Of a stretch of 64,000 nucleotides of DNA, positions 19,739-28,758 are shown one piece after another; positions within the stretch are counted from its first letter, which is position 1; every line of letters begins with the position of its first letter. A model generated the notes under the pieces. That model made no database searches and was not told the DNA's origin. It saw only the letters and a program-made list of their open reading frames with translations. Origin of the DNA: Nevskiales bacterium (GTDB lineage Bacteria > Pseudomonadota > Gammaproteobacteria > Steroidobacterales > GCA-2729495); the NCBI GenBank assembly GCA_011526045.1, contig WYBE01000046.1, positions 1 to 64,000 on the forward strand. The letters run 5' to 3'. The translations under genes and the position numbers were made by a program.

Positions 19739-21103
19739 ATGACCGCAGCGCTGGCCTGCTTCAAGGCCTACGATATCCGTGGGCGTGTCCCGGATGAACT
19801 GAACCCGGAGCTTGCCTATCGCATTGGCCGGGCGTACGGGCGCTTCATACAGCCAGGTTCCGTAGTCGTTGGTCGTGACGTGCGGCTCACTGGACCCGCG
19901 ATCTGCCAGGCGCTGATCAAGGGGCTGACCGACGAGCGGGTGAATGTCCTGGACATTGGCCTCTGCGGCACGGAGGAGGTCTACTTTGCCACGTGGAACC
20001 TTCGCGCCGGCGGCGGAATCATGGTTACTGCGAGCCACAATCCCGCTGACTACAACGGCATGAAGCTGGTTCGGCACGAGGCACGGCCAATAAGCGGCGA
20101 CACCGGTCTTGATGAGATCCGCCGCCTTGTCCAGGAGCCCATGGACGAGGTCAGTTCCCAGATGGATGTCCGTGGTCGCCGGCAGGCGGTGGACAATCGC
20201 GACGCGTACATTCGACACCTGTTGCAATACGTCGATCAGTCGTCACTCAAGCCACTCAGGCTGGTCGTCAACGCGGGAAATGGTTGTGCGGGGCCGATCA
20301 TCGATCGACTCGAGCCGCACCTTCCATTCCGCATGGTGAAGCTCAATCACGAACCGGATGGCGCATTTCCGCACGGAGTGCCAAACCCTCTGCTCGAGGA
20401 GAACAGGGCGGCAACCCGGGAGGCGGTACGCAGCGCGGGAGCGGATTTCGGCATCGCATGGGATGGTGATTTCGACCGGTGCTTCCTGTTCGATGAGAAA
20501 GGCGAGTTCATCGAAGGGTATTACATCGTCGGGTTGCTCGCCGAGGCAATGCTGCAGCGGGATCATGGCGGCCGGATCGTCCATGACCCCCGGCTGGTCT
20601 GGAATACCCGCGATGTGGTGCAAGCCAATGGTGGCACCCCCATTCAATGCAAAACGGGCCACGCATTCATCAAGGAACGAATGCGCCAGGAAGACGCGAT
20701 TTATGGCGGTGAGATGAGCGCCCACCACTACTTTCGGGATTTTGCCTACTGCGACAGCGGCATGATTCCCTGGTTACTGGTGGCGGGGCTCGTCAGCGCC
20801 AGCGACAGACCGCTGTCTGAGCTGGTCGCTGAGCGCATTGCGAAGTTTCCCTGCAGCGGTGAAATCAATCGCAAACTGTCGGATCCGGCTGCAGCGCTCA
20901 CGCGCGTTCGTGATCAGTTCGCTCCGGTGGCGGTTTCGACCGACACGACTGATGGTCTGAGTCTCGAGTTCGACTGCTGGCGATTCAATCTGCGTCTGTC
21001 CAATACCGAGCCAGTACTCCGGCTGAACGTTGAAACCCGTCAGGACATGGCGCTCCTGGCCGAACGTACCCGAACGATACTTGCGTTGATCGACCAACGC
21101 TGA
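19739..21103 (+). CDS. manB: Phosphomannomutase, ManB/CpsG type
   Basis: The enzyme converts mannose-6-phosphate to mannose-1-phosphate for ManC. The 454 residues follow E. coli CpsG closely: FKAYDIRG at the start, the active-site [15 protein letters not shown] with the phosphoserine, the metal-binding DGDFDRCF, the sugar-binding [13 protein letters not shown] and the phosphate-binding [12 protein letters not shown]. It follows manC by about 45 bases, so both are probably on one transcript. Confidence 0.93.
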   Translation: MTAALACFKAYDIRGRVPDELNPELAYRIGRAYGRFIQPGSVVVGRDVRLTGPAICQALIKGLTDERVNVLDIGLCGTEEVYFATWNLRAGGGIMVTASHNPADYNGMKLVRHEARPISGDTGLDEIRRLVQEPMDEVSSQMDVRGRRQAVDNRDAYIRHLLQYVDQSSLKPLRLVVNAGNGCAGPIIDRLEPHLPFRMVKLNHEPDGAFPHGVPNPLLEENRAATREAVRSAGADFGIAWDGDFDRCFLFDEKGEFIEGYYIVGLLAEAMLQRDHGGRIVHDPRLVWNTRDVVQANGGTPIQCKTGHAFIKERMRQEDAIYGGEMSAHHYFRDFAYCDSGMIPWLLVAGLVSASDRPLSELVAERIAKFPCSGEINRKLSDPAAALTRVRDQFAPVAVSTDTTDGLSLEFDCWRFNLRLSNTEPVLRLNVETRQDMALLAERTRTILALIDQR

Positions 21104-21430
21104 ACCCTGGCGTTCGCATGGCTCGTGTGTAGCCGATGCGGTTGCGGGGGTCGGTCCAATTCAGCGGGCGTTGATCGCGTAGGCCGCGCCTTCATGTGTG
21201 ATGGGAATCCGGGCGTCTCGGTGGCGCTGTGCCTACAATTCGGTGCACTTGGCGGTTTGCGCGAGTGTCCCGCCGCGTGATGGTGCGCTGCCGCGCTTCG
21301 GAGCGGGGGTCGTCCCGGCCGGCGATCAGGCGCATGTTGGCCGCCGGGTTGAAACCGCCATGACCCCGGGACCGCAGAATCAAGGAGCGAGTGTCGGCGA
21401 TGAGTACAGGCCCACGAGCAGAGGTCGGAA
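21104..21430 (+). other. Intergenic gap between manB and the FemAB-like gene
   Basis: A 327-base stretch. No convincing gene, terminator or strong promoter is visible. A small open frame covering 21198-21452 is Arg/Pro-rich and overlaps the next start, so I do not accept it. The gap is long enough to hold an undetected regulatory site or small RNA. Confidence 0.4.
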
Positions 21431-22462
21431 ATGGTGGATGTCAGTGAACTGAAGGACAGGGACGATTTTCCAGCCTGGGACCAGTTCGTAACCGGGCACC
21501 CGGAGGGTACTTTCTTTCATCTGGCCGGATGGAAGGACGTCATCGATCAATCCTTCGGGCACCGGACCTTTTATCTTTTCACGCGTTCCGGAGGCCAGAT
21601 GACCGGGGTGCTGCCCCTGGCCGAGATACGCAGTCGGTTGTTTGGCAACAAGCTCATCTCACTTCCATTCTGTGTGTACGGTGGCCCGGTAGCCGCGGAC
21701 CCGGATGTCCGGCAGGCCCTGGTCAGGCATGCGTCGGCGCTTGCCGGCCGCCTGGAGGTTGACTATCTCGAGCTGCGCAACCAGCAGGCCGTGCCGGACC
21801 TGCAGGCCACTGACCGTTACGTGACATTCCGCAGGGAGCTCGACCAGGACCCGGAGCGCAACATGAGTGCAATCCCCCGCAAGCAGCGGGCGATGATACG
21901 CAAGGGGACTGCCAAGGGTCTTGCGCCGCAGTTCGAAGTTGGTGTGGATGAGTTTTTCAGTGCTTATGCCGAGAGCCTGCGAAATCTCGGTACGCCGGTG
22001 TTGCCACTGCGTTATTTCGCAATTCTGAAAGAAGTCTTCGGCGATAAATGCGAGATCATGGCGGTGCGTCGAGAGAAAGCCGGGCCGGCATTGGCCGCGG
22101 TGATGAGTTTTTATTTCCGCGACGAGGTGTTGCCGTACTACGGCGGGGGCACACGGCTCGCGCGTGAGTATCACGCTTACGACTTCATGTACTGGGAGCT
22201 GCTCGTACATGCCCTGAGTCGCGGCGTCCGCATTTTCGATTTTGGCCGTAGTCGCCAGGGAAGCGGGTCTTACCGGTTCAAGACCCACTGGGGATTCGAG
22301 CCACGGACTCTGCCGTATCAGTACGATCTGGTCCGCGCCAGTTCGCTGCCGAACGTGACCCCGGATAATCCCCGCTATCAGGGCCTCATCCGTCTCTGGC
22401 AAAGGCTGCCCTTGCCGGTGACGACAGTGGTGGGGCCGCTGCTGGCAAAAAACCTCGGATAA
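21431..22462 (+). CDS. FemAB-like protein of the XrtA/PEP-CTERM-associated type
   Basis: A 343-residue GNAT-fold FemAB/peptidoglycan-aminoacyltransferase relative. The opening (WDQFVTGHPEGTFFHLAGWKDVI), GVLPLAEIRSRLFGNKLISLPFCVYGG, and the later PYYGGGTRLAREYHAYDFMYWELL and FDFGRSRQGSGSYRFKTHWGFE are typical of the subfamily repeatedly found with exosortase/PEP-CTERM exopolysaccharide loci. The exact reaction is unknown; transfer of an aminoacyl group to a glycan or lipid carrier is possible. Its neighbours are GDP-mannose genes and the EpsB-type transferase. Confidence 0.8.
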   Translation: MVDVSELKDRDDFPAWDQFVTGHPEGTFFHLAGWKDVIDQSFGHRTFYLFTRSGGQMTGVLPLAEIRSRLFGNKLISLPFCVYGGPVAADPDVRQALVRHASALAGRLEVDYLELRNQQAVPDLQATDRYVTFRRELDQDPERNMSAIPRKQRAMIRKGTAKGLAPQFEVGVDEFFSAYAESLRNLGTPVLPLRYFAILKEVFGDKCEIMAVRREKAGPALAAVMSFYFRDEVLPYYGGGTRLAREYHAYDFMYWELLVHALSRGVRIFDFGRSRQGSGSYRFKTHWGFEPRTLPYQYDLVRASSLPNVTPDNPRYQGLIRLWQRLPLPVTTVVGPLLAKNLG

Positions 22463-22742
22463 TCGGGGTGCTGATCACTGTTTTGGCATCGATTGCTCAT
22501 CCAGGCAACCGCATGGTCTGCACGGACACGAAGGGCATGGCCAAAGACGATTCTGCCGCCCTCCGGACATGAACTCTTATGTGAACTGCCAGGTCCGAGG
22601 CGTTGTGGGACATGTTCGCTGGTGGCGGTTCCCGGTGCGGCCTATAATTTCAAATCAGGCTTCGCGAATCGCTGATGCAGGCCGGATGCGCTCGTTTGAG
22701 ACGGCGCAAAGGTCGCTGCTTACTTAATACGGCTAAGAGCTA

Positions 22743-24224
22743 ATGTTCAGCAGATTGTCGAATCCCCTGCTTATCCTGGTTCCCGCGGAGTTCGCGGTTG
22801 CCTTTGGCTCGTTGTACGCGGGCACCTGGATCCGGTTCGGGCTGAATCTGCAGGCCGGTGAGCTGCTGGTCGGGCCCGTGTTGCCGCGTGCCACCTCATT
22901 TGCGGTCTGCATGGTGCTCGGGCTGATCGCGATGGGCCTGTATCGTGCCCGGCAGCGTCCGACATTCCGGGAAGGTATCGCACGGGTACTCGTCGGCGTT
23001 GCCCTTGGCGGGCTTGCCTTCGTGCTTTTTTTCTATTTGTTCCCTGTTTACAACACCGGCCGTCTGACCGTCGCAATCGCGATGATCGGCACCTTCCTCG
23101 GTGTAACAGCAGTTCGCTCGGTAATGCTGCGCCTGCTCGACCACAACCCCGTCAAGCGACGGGTCCTTGTCATTGGTTCAGGCCGGGTTGCTGCGAAGCT
23201 GGGCATGCTGAGGCGCCGTTCCGATCGTCGCAGGTTTGACCTGGTGGGCTTCCTGCCAGGCAGCGACGCCGAGCGTGCGTTTGCGCAAGAATCCGGAATC
23301 GGGCCGCTGTTTGAATCCGAGAATGATCTGCAACACCTGCAGTTCGATGAAATAGTAGTTGGCCTTGACGACAGGCGAGGGACGTTTCCGACCGCCCAGC
23401 TGCTGCGACTGCGTTACGACGGAGTGGCCGTCCGTGACATCGTGGACTTTCTGGAGCAGGAAACCGGCAAGATCGACCTCGATGTCCTTCACCCCGGCTG
23501 GCTGATTTTTGCATCCAGCGGGCATACCCGCTGGGGATTTCGTGCGGCGAAGCGAATTCTTGATCTTCTCGCCGGGACCGCTTTGCTGTGCCTGTCGGCA
23601 CCGATATTTCTGCTGGTGGCAGTGGGTGTCTGGATCGAGGAGGGGTGGAACGCACCGCTGCTGTATCGTCAGCGCAGGGTAGGCCAGGGCGGGCGCGTTT
23701 TCGAATTGCTGAAGTTCCGCAGCATGGGTGTGGATGCGGAGGCGGCTACCGGCCCGTTATGGGCGGCGCGCCGGAGCGATGATCGCGTGACCCGGACGGG
23801 GCGAGTCATCCGTCGTTTTCGTGTCGACGAGCTTCCTCAGCTCGTCAATGTCATTCGGGGCGAGATGAGTATTGTCGGGCCGAGACCCGAAAGGCCTGAG
23901 TTTGTGGAGAAACTCGTAGCCGGTTTGCCGCTGTACGATTTCCGCCACTCCATGCAGCCTGGCCTCACCGGATGGGCCCAGTTGAACTTCCCCTACGGCG
24001 CTTCCGTAGAAGACGCCGGCGAAAAACTCAAATACGATCTTTTTTACATAAAAAATGCCGGCATCGTGTTCGATCTGTTCATCCTGATTCAGACGCTGGA
24101 GGTTGTCGTCTGGGGTCGGAGCATGAGCATGGCCGGGACGCGGAATCAGGACGCCACGAAAGAAGGCGAACCCGAAATTGCGAAGATGCCCGCGGCCGTG
24201 CAGCGAAAGAGGGACGTCGCTTAG
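22743..24224 (+). CDS. Polyprenyl-phosphate sugar-1-phosphate transferase, EpsB/XrtA-associated type
   Basis: This 493-residue membrane enzyme probably starts exopolysaccharide repeat-unit synthesis by moving sugar-1-phosphate onto undecaprenyl phosphate. It has about four N-terminal membrane segments (to about 135), a Rossmann-like domain (VLVIGSGRVAAKLG), another membrane segment near 275, and a catalytic Bac_transf domain with KFRSM, DELPQLVNVIRGEMSIVGPRPERP and QPGLTGWAQ. This architecture fits the PEP-CTERM-linked family. It is convergent with the ATPase gene. TATAAT at 22643-22648 is a possible -10 without a good -35. Confidence 0.85.
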   Translation: MFSRLSNPLLILVPAEFAVAFGSLYAGTWIRFGLNLQAGELLVGPVLPRATSFAVCMVLGLIAMGLYRARQRPTFREGIARVLVGVALGGLAFVLFFYLFPVYNTGRLTVAIAMIGTFLGVTAVRSVMLRLLDHNPVKRRVLVIGSGRVAAKLGMLRRRSDRRRFDLVGFLPGSDAERAFAQESGIGPLFESENDLQHLQFDEIVVGLDDRRGTFPTAQLLRLRYDGVAVRDIVDFLEQETGKIDLDVLHPGWLIFASSGHTRWGFRAAKRILDLLAGTALLCLSAPIFLLVAVGVWIEEGWNAPLLYRQRRVGQGGRVFELLKFRSMGVDAEAATGPLWAARRSDDRVTRTGRVIRRFRVDELPQLVNVIRGEMSIVGPRPERPEFVEKLVAGLPLYDFRHSMQPGLTGWAQLNFPYGASVEDAGEKLKYDLFYIKNAGIVFDLFILIQTLEVVVWGRSMSMAGTRNQDATKEGEPEIAKMPAAVQRKRDVA

Positions 24225-24296
24225 CTGCAACGCAACTGCTGCTCGAGCGGGATCAGGGGGCCACCCGATTACGCTCGGGCCCGGACGCATCTGTCG

Positions 24297-25619
24297 TCAG
24301 GAAAGTTCTACCACGCCTTTTGTCTTGCGTCGTGCGGTCTGCTCGATTTCTTCGGCCAGATCACCCGAGGGACCGTTGTTGCCCGGCAGGGGATCATTGC
24401 TCGCGGATTGAACTGCCGCATGAGTGATGTCCTTCATGGCAGTTCTGTCCGTATAGAACACGACGTCGATCTGACCGAATGTGATGATGTCACCGGAGCG
24501 CAGCAGCGCGCGCGGACGGCGTTTGTGATTGACCAGAATACCGTTCTTGCTGTTGAGGTCCTCGACGACGTAAATGCCGCCGATGCAGTCGATCAGCGCG
24601 TGTCGACGGCTCACCTCTTTGTCGATGATGACCAGGTCGTTGGCGTTGCTGCGGCCGATTACGAAAGGAAACTGTGACGCCTGTGCCTGTTCGACGAACT
24701 GACCGGCCTTGTAGACCATGAGCATCACGCGGGAGGCGCGGGGTTTTCCCGATGCAGCGGTGGATCCGGGGGCGCTGTGCTCTGCAGTCGGATGCCGGTC
24801 GCGCTCCTCGAACCACTGCCATCGCAACTCGTGGACGACCTCGTCGATGACCTCGAGAGTGACGGTCGGAATATTCTCCACCATACATGCGGTGAGAGCA
24901 GTATCACATAACGTATTGATAAGGCGTGGAATACCCTGGGTCAGACGATGCACATCCTTGACCGCGTCCGGGGTGAAGATCTTCTCAACATCGCCGCCGG
25001 CGATTGCCAGGCGGTGTTGCAGGTAGTGAATGGTATCGTCCTCGCTCAGCGCATCCAGGCGTTGACGCAAACGCGCGCGCTGGCGCAGTTGTGTCAGCCC
25101 GGGCGCATCGATCAGATCGTCAAGGTTCGGCTGGCCGGTCAGCACGATGCTGATGATCTTCCGGTCGGCAGTATCTATGCACGACAGAAGGCGGAGTTCC
25201 TCAAGGGCCGGGCCGGTCAGGTTCTGAGCCTCGTCCACGATGATCACCACGTGCTTGCCCTCTTCGTGCTTTTTCAGGAAGAAGGAGCGGAGGGTGTCCA
25301 GGAGGAGTACCTTCTTTTTCTTGTAGATCGGCATGCCGAATTCGGACAGCAGCGCCTGGAGAAGCTCGATATGGGAGAGGGTCGTATGAGTCAGCTTCGC
25401 GGTCACGAAATCAGGGCCGAGCTCCTCGAGTACCGTATTCAGGATGGTCGTCTTGCCGATGCCGATTTCGCCGGTGATGATGACGAAACTGTCCCTGTTC
25501 ATCAGGGCAAACTTGATGTTGGCCACAGCACGTGAGTGCTGGGCAGTCATGTAGATGAATCGTGGGTCCGGCGCAAGGTCGAACGGCCGACAGGTCAGTC
25601 CGAAATAGTTCTCATACAT
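24297..25619 (-). CDS. ExeA-like AAA ATPase with C-terminal FHA domain (XrtA-associated ATPase type)
   Basis: The N-terminal part (about 1-275) is an ExeA/GspA-like ATPase of the kind accompanying exosortase exopolysaccharide loci: MYENYFGLTCRPFDLAPDP opening, Walker A GEIGIGKTT at 50-58, Walker B VVIIVDEAQ at 124-132, and a GIPRLINTLCD sensor-2 segment. After a linker, residues about 305-390 form an FHA domain with Arg323, Ser338-Arg339-His340 and Asn359-Gly360, the usual phosphothreonine-binding residues. No membrane segment follows the ATPase core. The FHA fusion implies control by Ser/Thr phosphorylation. It is the last gene of the leftward set, separated from algD by an opposing tRNA. 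Confidence 0.85.
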   Translation of the reverse strand: MYENYFGLTCRPFDLAPDPRFIYMTAQHSRAVANIKFALMNRDSFVIITGEIGIGKTTILNTVLEELGPDFVTAKLTHTTLSHIELLQALLSEFGMPIYKKKKVLLLDTLRSFFLKKHEEGKHVVIIVDEAQNLTGPALEELRLLSCIDTADRKIISIVLTGQPNLDDLIDAPGLTQLRQRARLRQRLDALSEDDTIHYLQHRLAIAGGDVEKIFTPDAVKDVHRLTQGIPRLINTLCDTALTACMVENIPTVTLEVIDEVVHELRWQWFEERDRHPTAEHSAPGSTAASGKPRASRVMLMVYKAGQFVEQAQASQFPFVIGRSNANDLVIIDKEVSRRHALIDCIGGIYVVEDLNSKNGILVNHKRRPRALLRSGDIITFGQIDVVFYTDRTAMKDITHAAVQSASNDPLPGNNGPSGDLAEEIEQTARRKTKGVVELS

Positions 25620-25778
25620 GGGGCCAGATCCCGGGTTCAGGCTTGCGTCGAAAGACCATGCATATGGTATTACACCGGGCTGCCTTCCGGCGCGCGAGCG
25701 CTTGGCTTATTATGTGCGCCGGTTCGCATCTGTGCGTTTTCTGTAAGGGTCCGTCCGGGGCCCAGGCAGACCGGCATC

Positions 25779-25853
25779 GGGCGATTAGCTCAGCGGGAGA
25801 GCGCTCCCTTCACACGGGAGAGGTCGAAGGTTCGATCCCTTCATCGCCCACCA
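25779..25853 (+). tRNA. tRNA-Val (anticodon CAC)
   Basis: Acceptor GGGCGAT/ATCGCCC, D-arm TAGCTCAGCGGGAGAGC, anticodon stem CTCCC/GGGAG with loop TTCACAC giving CAC, T-arm GAAGGTTCGATCCCTTC and encoded CCA. It lies on the strand opposite the flanking exopolysaccharide genes. A TATTAT-like -10 is visible near 25709. Confidence 0.95.
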
Positions 25854-25939
25854 GATTGCGCCGATTCGCGGGAAAGCCGAGGCCTGAGACCGTGCACGGT
25901 CGCCAGCGGGTCGGCACAAGGCCGACCACTGCAGGATTT

Positions 25940-27250
25940 CTACCAGACAAGCCCTTCGTAGCTCGATTTGCCATCGGCCAGATCGAGACGGACCAGGTCA
26001 ATGATGTGTTGGCGGTCGGAGAGCATCGGGGCAATTCGCGTGAACTCATGGTCGGCATTACCGACCAGTATGACCTCGGCGAATTCGGCGAGCTCCTCCA
26101 GCGTACCGACCAGGAGCCTGGCGATATGCGGGATGTGGACGAGAATGTAGTCCCGGTTCGCGCCGATCAGGTGCGACAGGCTTACGTTTCGGTCATACAG
26201 GCGCACGTCGTAGCCCTTCCCGATCAGCCGTTCCGCGACTTCGACCATGGGGCTGTGGCGCAGATCGTCTGTTCCGGCCTTGAAGCTCAGCCCGAGGATC
26301 CCGACTCGTTTCCGTCCATGTGCCATTACCATGTCGAGTGTCCGCTCGATATGGAGCTTGTTGCTTTCCATGATGGACTCTAGAAGTGGCAGCTGCAGGT
26401 CCAGCCGGCCGGCTTTGTACGTCAACGCCGAGACGTCCTTGGGAAGACAGGAACCCCCGAAGGCGAAGCCCGGCTTGAGGTAGTAGGGAGAGATATTCAG
26501 CTTCCTGTCCTGGCAGAAAATGTCCATGACCAGGTGGCTGTCTATGCTCAGACGCTTGCAGATGGAGCCGACCTCGTTGGCGAAGGCGACTTTGAGCGCA
26601 TGCCACACGTTGTCCACATACTTGACCATCTCGGCGACCTCGATGGCCGTTTGTATCATGGGCGCCGGCAGATGCTCGTAAAGGCTCCGGGCTGTCGCGC
26701 CGCTGCGCTCGTCGATCATTCCGATGACCGTCTTTGGCGGATGGTCATAATCGTGAATCGCGGTGCTCTCGCGGAGAAACTCCGGGTTGTTGCAGATGCC
26801 GAAGTCCTCTCCGGCGGTCAGGCCGGATGCTGACTCGAGCGTGGGGATAACCAGGTTGCGCATGGTGCCTGGAAGAATGGTGCTGCGCATGATCACGGTG
26901 TGGTAGCGCCCCTTCGATCGCAGGCAGGCGCCGATCTCCTCACATACCGCCTTGACGAAACGCAGGTTCAGGCTGCCATTGGTCTCGCTCGGCGTGCCGA
27001 CGCAGACGATCGTCAGGTCGGAGTTCGCTATCGCGACCGAGGCCTCCGTCACGGCACGAAGCCGCCCGGCCGTAACCGCGCTGCCAATGAGATCCTCGAG
27101 TCCGTTCTCGATTATCGGCGAGCGACCGGAGTTTATGAGATCGACCTTGGTCGCGTTCGGATCAACGCCGATGACATGATGGCCATCGCGGGCGAGGCAG
27201 GCAGCCGAAACTGCGCCAACATAACCGAGGCCAAAGACACTGATATTCAT
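25940..27250 (-). CDS. algD: GDP-mannose 6-dehydrogenase
   Basis: AlgD oxidises GDP-mannose to GDP-mannuronate, the alginate-type precursor. From the ATG at 27250 (MNISVFGLGYVGAV) the 436 residues match Pseudomonas AlgD closely by eye: NPEFLRESTAIHDYD, EVAEMVKYVDNVWHALKVAFANE, FGGSCLPKDVSALTY with Cys268 at the AlgD number, and LGLSFKAGTDDLRHSPMVEVAE. An ATG two codons upstream is also possible. ManC and ManB, encoded rightward at 18-21 kb, would supply its substrate. No alginate polymerase genes accompany it here, so the polymer is not necessarily alginate. Confidence 0.92.
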   Translation of the reverse strand: MNISVFGLGYVGAVSAACLARDGHHVIGVDPNATKVDLINSGRSPIIENGLEDLIGSAVTAGRLRAVTEASVAIANSDLTIVCVGTPSETNGSLNLRFVKAVCEEIGACLRSKGRYHTVIMRSTILPGTMRNLVIPTLESASGLTAGEDFGICNNPEFLRESTAIHDYDHPPKTVIGMIDERSGATARSLYEHLPAPMIQTAIEVAEMVKYVDNVWHALKVAFANEVGSICKRLSIDSHLVMDIFCQDRKLNISPYYLKPGFAFGGSCLPKDVSALTYKAGRLDLQLPLLESIMESNKLHIERTLDMVMAHGRKRVGILGLSFKAGTDDLRHSPMVEVAERLIGKGYDVRLYDRNVSLSHLIGANRDYILVHIPHIARLLVGTLEELAEFAEVILVGNADHEFTRIAPMLSDRQHIIDLVRLDLADGKSSYEGLVW

Positions 27251-27325
27251 GGGCATGCGAAAAGCGGCTCCGCTGTTTGAATGGACGAGAACTGTCTGGG
27301 ATCCGGCACGCGACTCGTGCCGTGG

Positions 27326-28723
27326 TTAACGGATCGGCAAGCCGACGTACTGGAAGCCCAGGCCAAAAATATGATTGCGCGAATCGACTGATTGATTGCC
27401 GACGCCGATCGGCGTAACGACGCTCTGGTCGTCGAAGTAGTAGGTATATTTGCCGCTGATGCTCCAGTTCCGGGACAACTGCCAGGATGTGCCGAATTCG
27501 AGCCGATAGTAGTCGCGGTCGAACCGTTGTCGCAGCAACTCGATGTCGCTGGCGCCAATCGCTTCCTGTTTCGTATAGCTGACACCCGCGCTGGCTGACA
27601 GGCGCTGGCTGAAGCTTCGTTGAATGAAGGCGGTCGCATAATCGACCGTGGTTTTCGCGCCGTCCGAGTTTGGCTGAATGCTCCGGCTTATGCCGACCTG
27701 AGCGGTAATCGCCTCATCGAGTTGTTGTCGCAGAAAAAGCTCGCCGACGAAATTGCTGTCTTCGCCCTTGGTTTCGCACAACACGAACTGATCGGTGTTC
27801 GGATCGAAGCACGGCATCCCGCCGACTGTTACGCGCCCGTCGATGGAAAAGTCGCTGACGGATGCGCCACCAGAGACCGTGAGGCTGGTGGCCGGCGACA
27901 GCGCGTACTCATAGCCCAGGCTGACGCCCAATGTGTCGGTGGTGTTCTTCACCGATCCGATGTCCTGGTCTGCCTCGAAGCGGTCCGCGTTGAACGAGAG
28001 GCTGAGCCGATGTTGCTCGGTCAGCAATCGCGTGAATGACAGGCTGCCGTTGATGTAGTCGTAATCATAGCGGCCGGTGATCTCTGCTTCGTCATACCGA
28101 ATCGTCGTAAAGCCGCCGTTGACATCGACCATGGATCGGGGCGACACGTTGAATGTGTACCCGGGGTTGATATACCAGCGGGTCTGGGTTTCATCGACTT
28201 TGCAACGTCCCCTGGCATCGACTGCACAACCGACACCACCGGGCGGCAGCGGGGTATTCGGATTGACCACCTGGTAATCGGCTTCGCGGCTGGGGATTTG
28301 CGAGTAGCCGAGGCCGACGTTGGCCTCCGAGCGCAGGCCACGATAGCGTGCCGAGGCCGGTAACAGCACATCCGTGCCATCCAGTTGGTAGTTGCTGTCG
28401 TTACCGTAGTCGTCGCGAAACCGAAGTTGCGGGTTGAAATTGAGGCTGCTTTTCGGTGATCGCCATGCAATTTTGGCCGCAGGCACCACCATCAGGATGA
28501 CTACGTCGTCTTCGTCGGAGCGTCTTGAGGTGTTGGACGGGTTGGTCTCGTAGGACAACTCGGTTCCGAACCTCGGGGTGAGTTCCCAGGCCGTGGCGCC
28601 CATGGCCCCGGCAGGAACCAGCGCCATCACGGCCACTGCCCACAACCACCAGATTTCGCTGTGGCGGGCCTGGGTGCTCGGCCTGGCGTTCTCTCCCACG
28701 CAGACTGCCGGGTTGCTGTTCAC
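27326..28723 (-). CDS. Outer-membrane beta-barrel protein of exopolysaccharide/PEP-CTERM type
   Basis: A 465-residue exported protein with a signal peptide whose hydrophobic core is about residues 25-41 (AMGA-like cleavage). The rest is dense in alternating aromatic and polar strands (for example RYDYDYINGSLSFTR, YYRLEFGTSWQLSRNWSISGKYTYYFDD) and ends in HIFGLGFQYVGLPIR, consistent with a large barrel. Such barrels occur in exosortase-associated exopolysaccharide operons, probably as export or scaffold components. The gene follows the export gene by about 35 bases and precedes algD. Sequence alone does not prove a pore. Confidence 0.75.
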   Translation of the reverse strand: MNSNPAVCVGENARPSTQARHSEIWWLWAVAVMALVPAGAMGATAWELTPRFGTELSYETNPSNTSRRSDEDDVVILMVVPAAKIAWRSPKSSLNFNPQLRFRDDYGNDSNYQLDGTDVLLPASARYRGLRSEANVGLGYSQIPSREADYQVVNPNTPLPPGGVGCAVDARGRCKVDETQTRWYINPGYTFNVSPRSMVDVNGGFTTIRYDEAEITGRYDYDYINGSLSFTRLLTEQHRLSLSFNADRFEADQDIGSVKNTTDTLGVSLGYEYALSPATSLTVSGGASVSDFSIDGRVTVGGMPCFDPNTDQFVLCETKGEDSNFVGELFLRQQLDEAITAQVGISRSIQPNSDGAKTTVDYATAFIQRSFSQRLSASAGVSYTKQEAIGASDIELLRQRFDRDYYRLEFGTSWQLSRNWSISGKYTYYFDDQSVVTPIGVGNQSVDSRNHIFGLGFQYVGLPIR

Positions 28724-28758
28724 GGGAAATGCGTCCGGAGACGGGCCGATGCGCGGAC

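Noticed and set aside
21198..21452. Small frame before the FemAB-like gene
   Set aside because: Arg/Pro-rich, overlaps the next start, and no ribosome site was seen.
22484..22496. Sigma-54-like TGGCATCGATTGC upstream of the EpsB-type transferase
   Set aside because: Only 8 bases separate the GG and GC dinucleotides; sigma-54 promoters need 10.
25779..25853. tRNA-Val as an attachment site of an integrated element
   Set aside because: No integrase gene and no repeat of the tRNA 3' end were found nearby.
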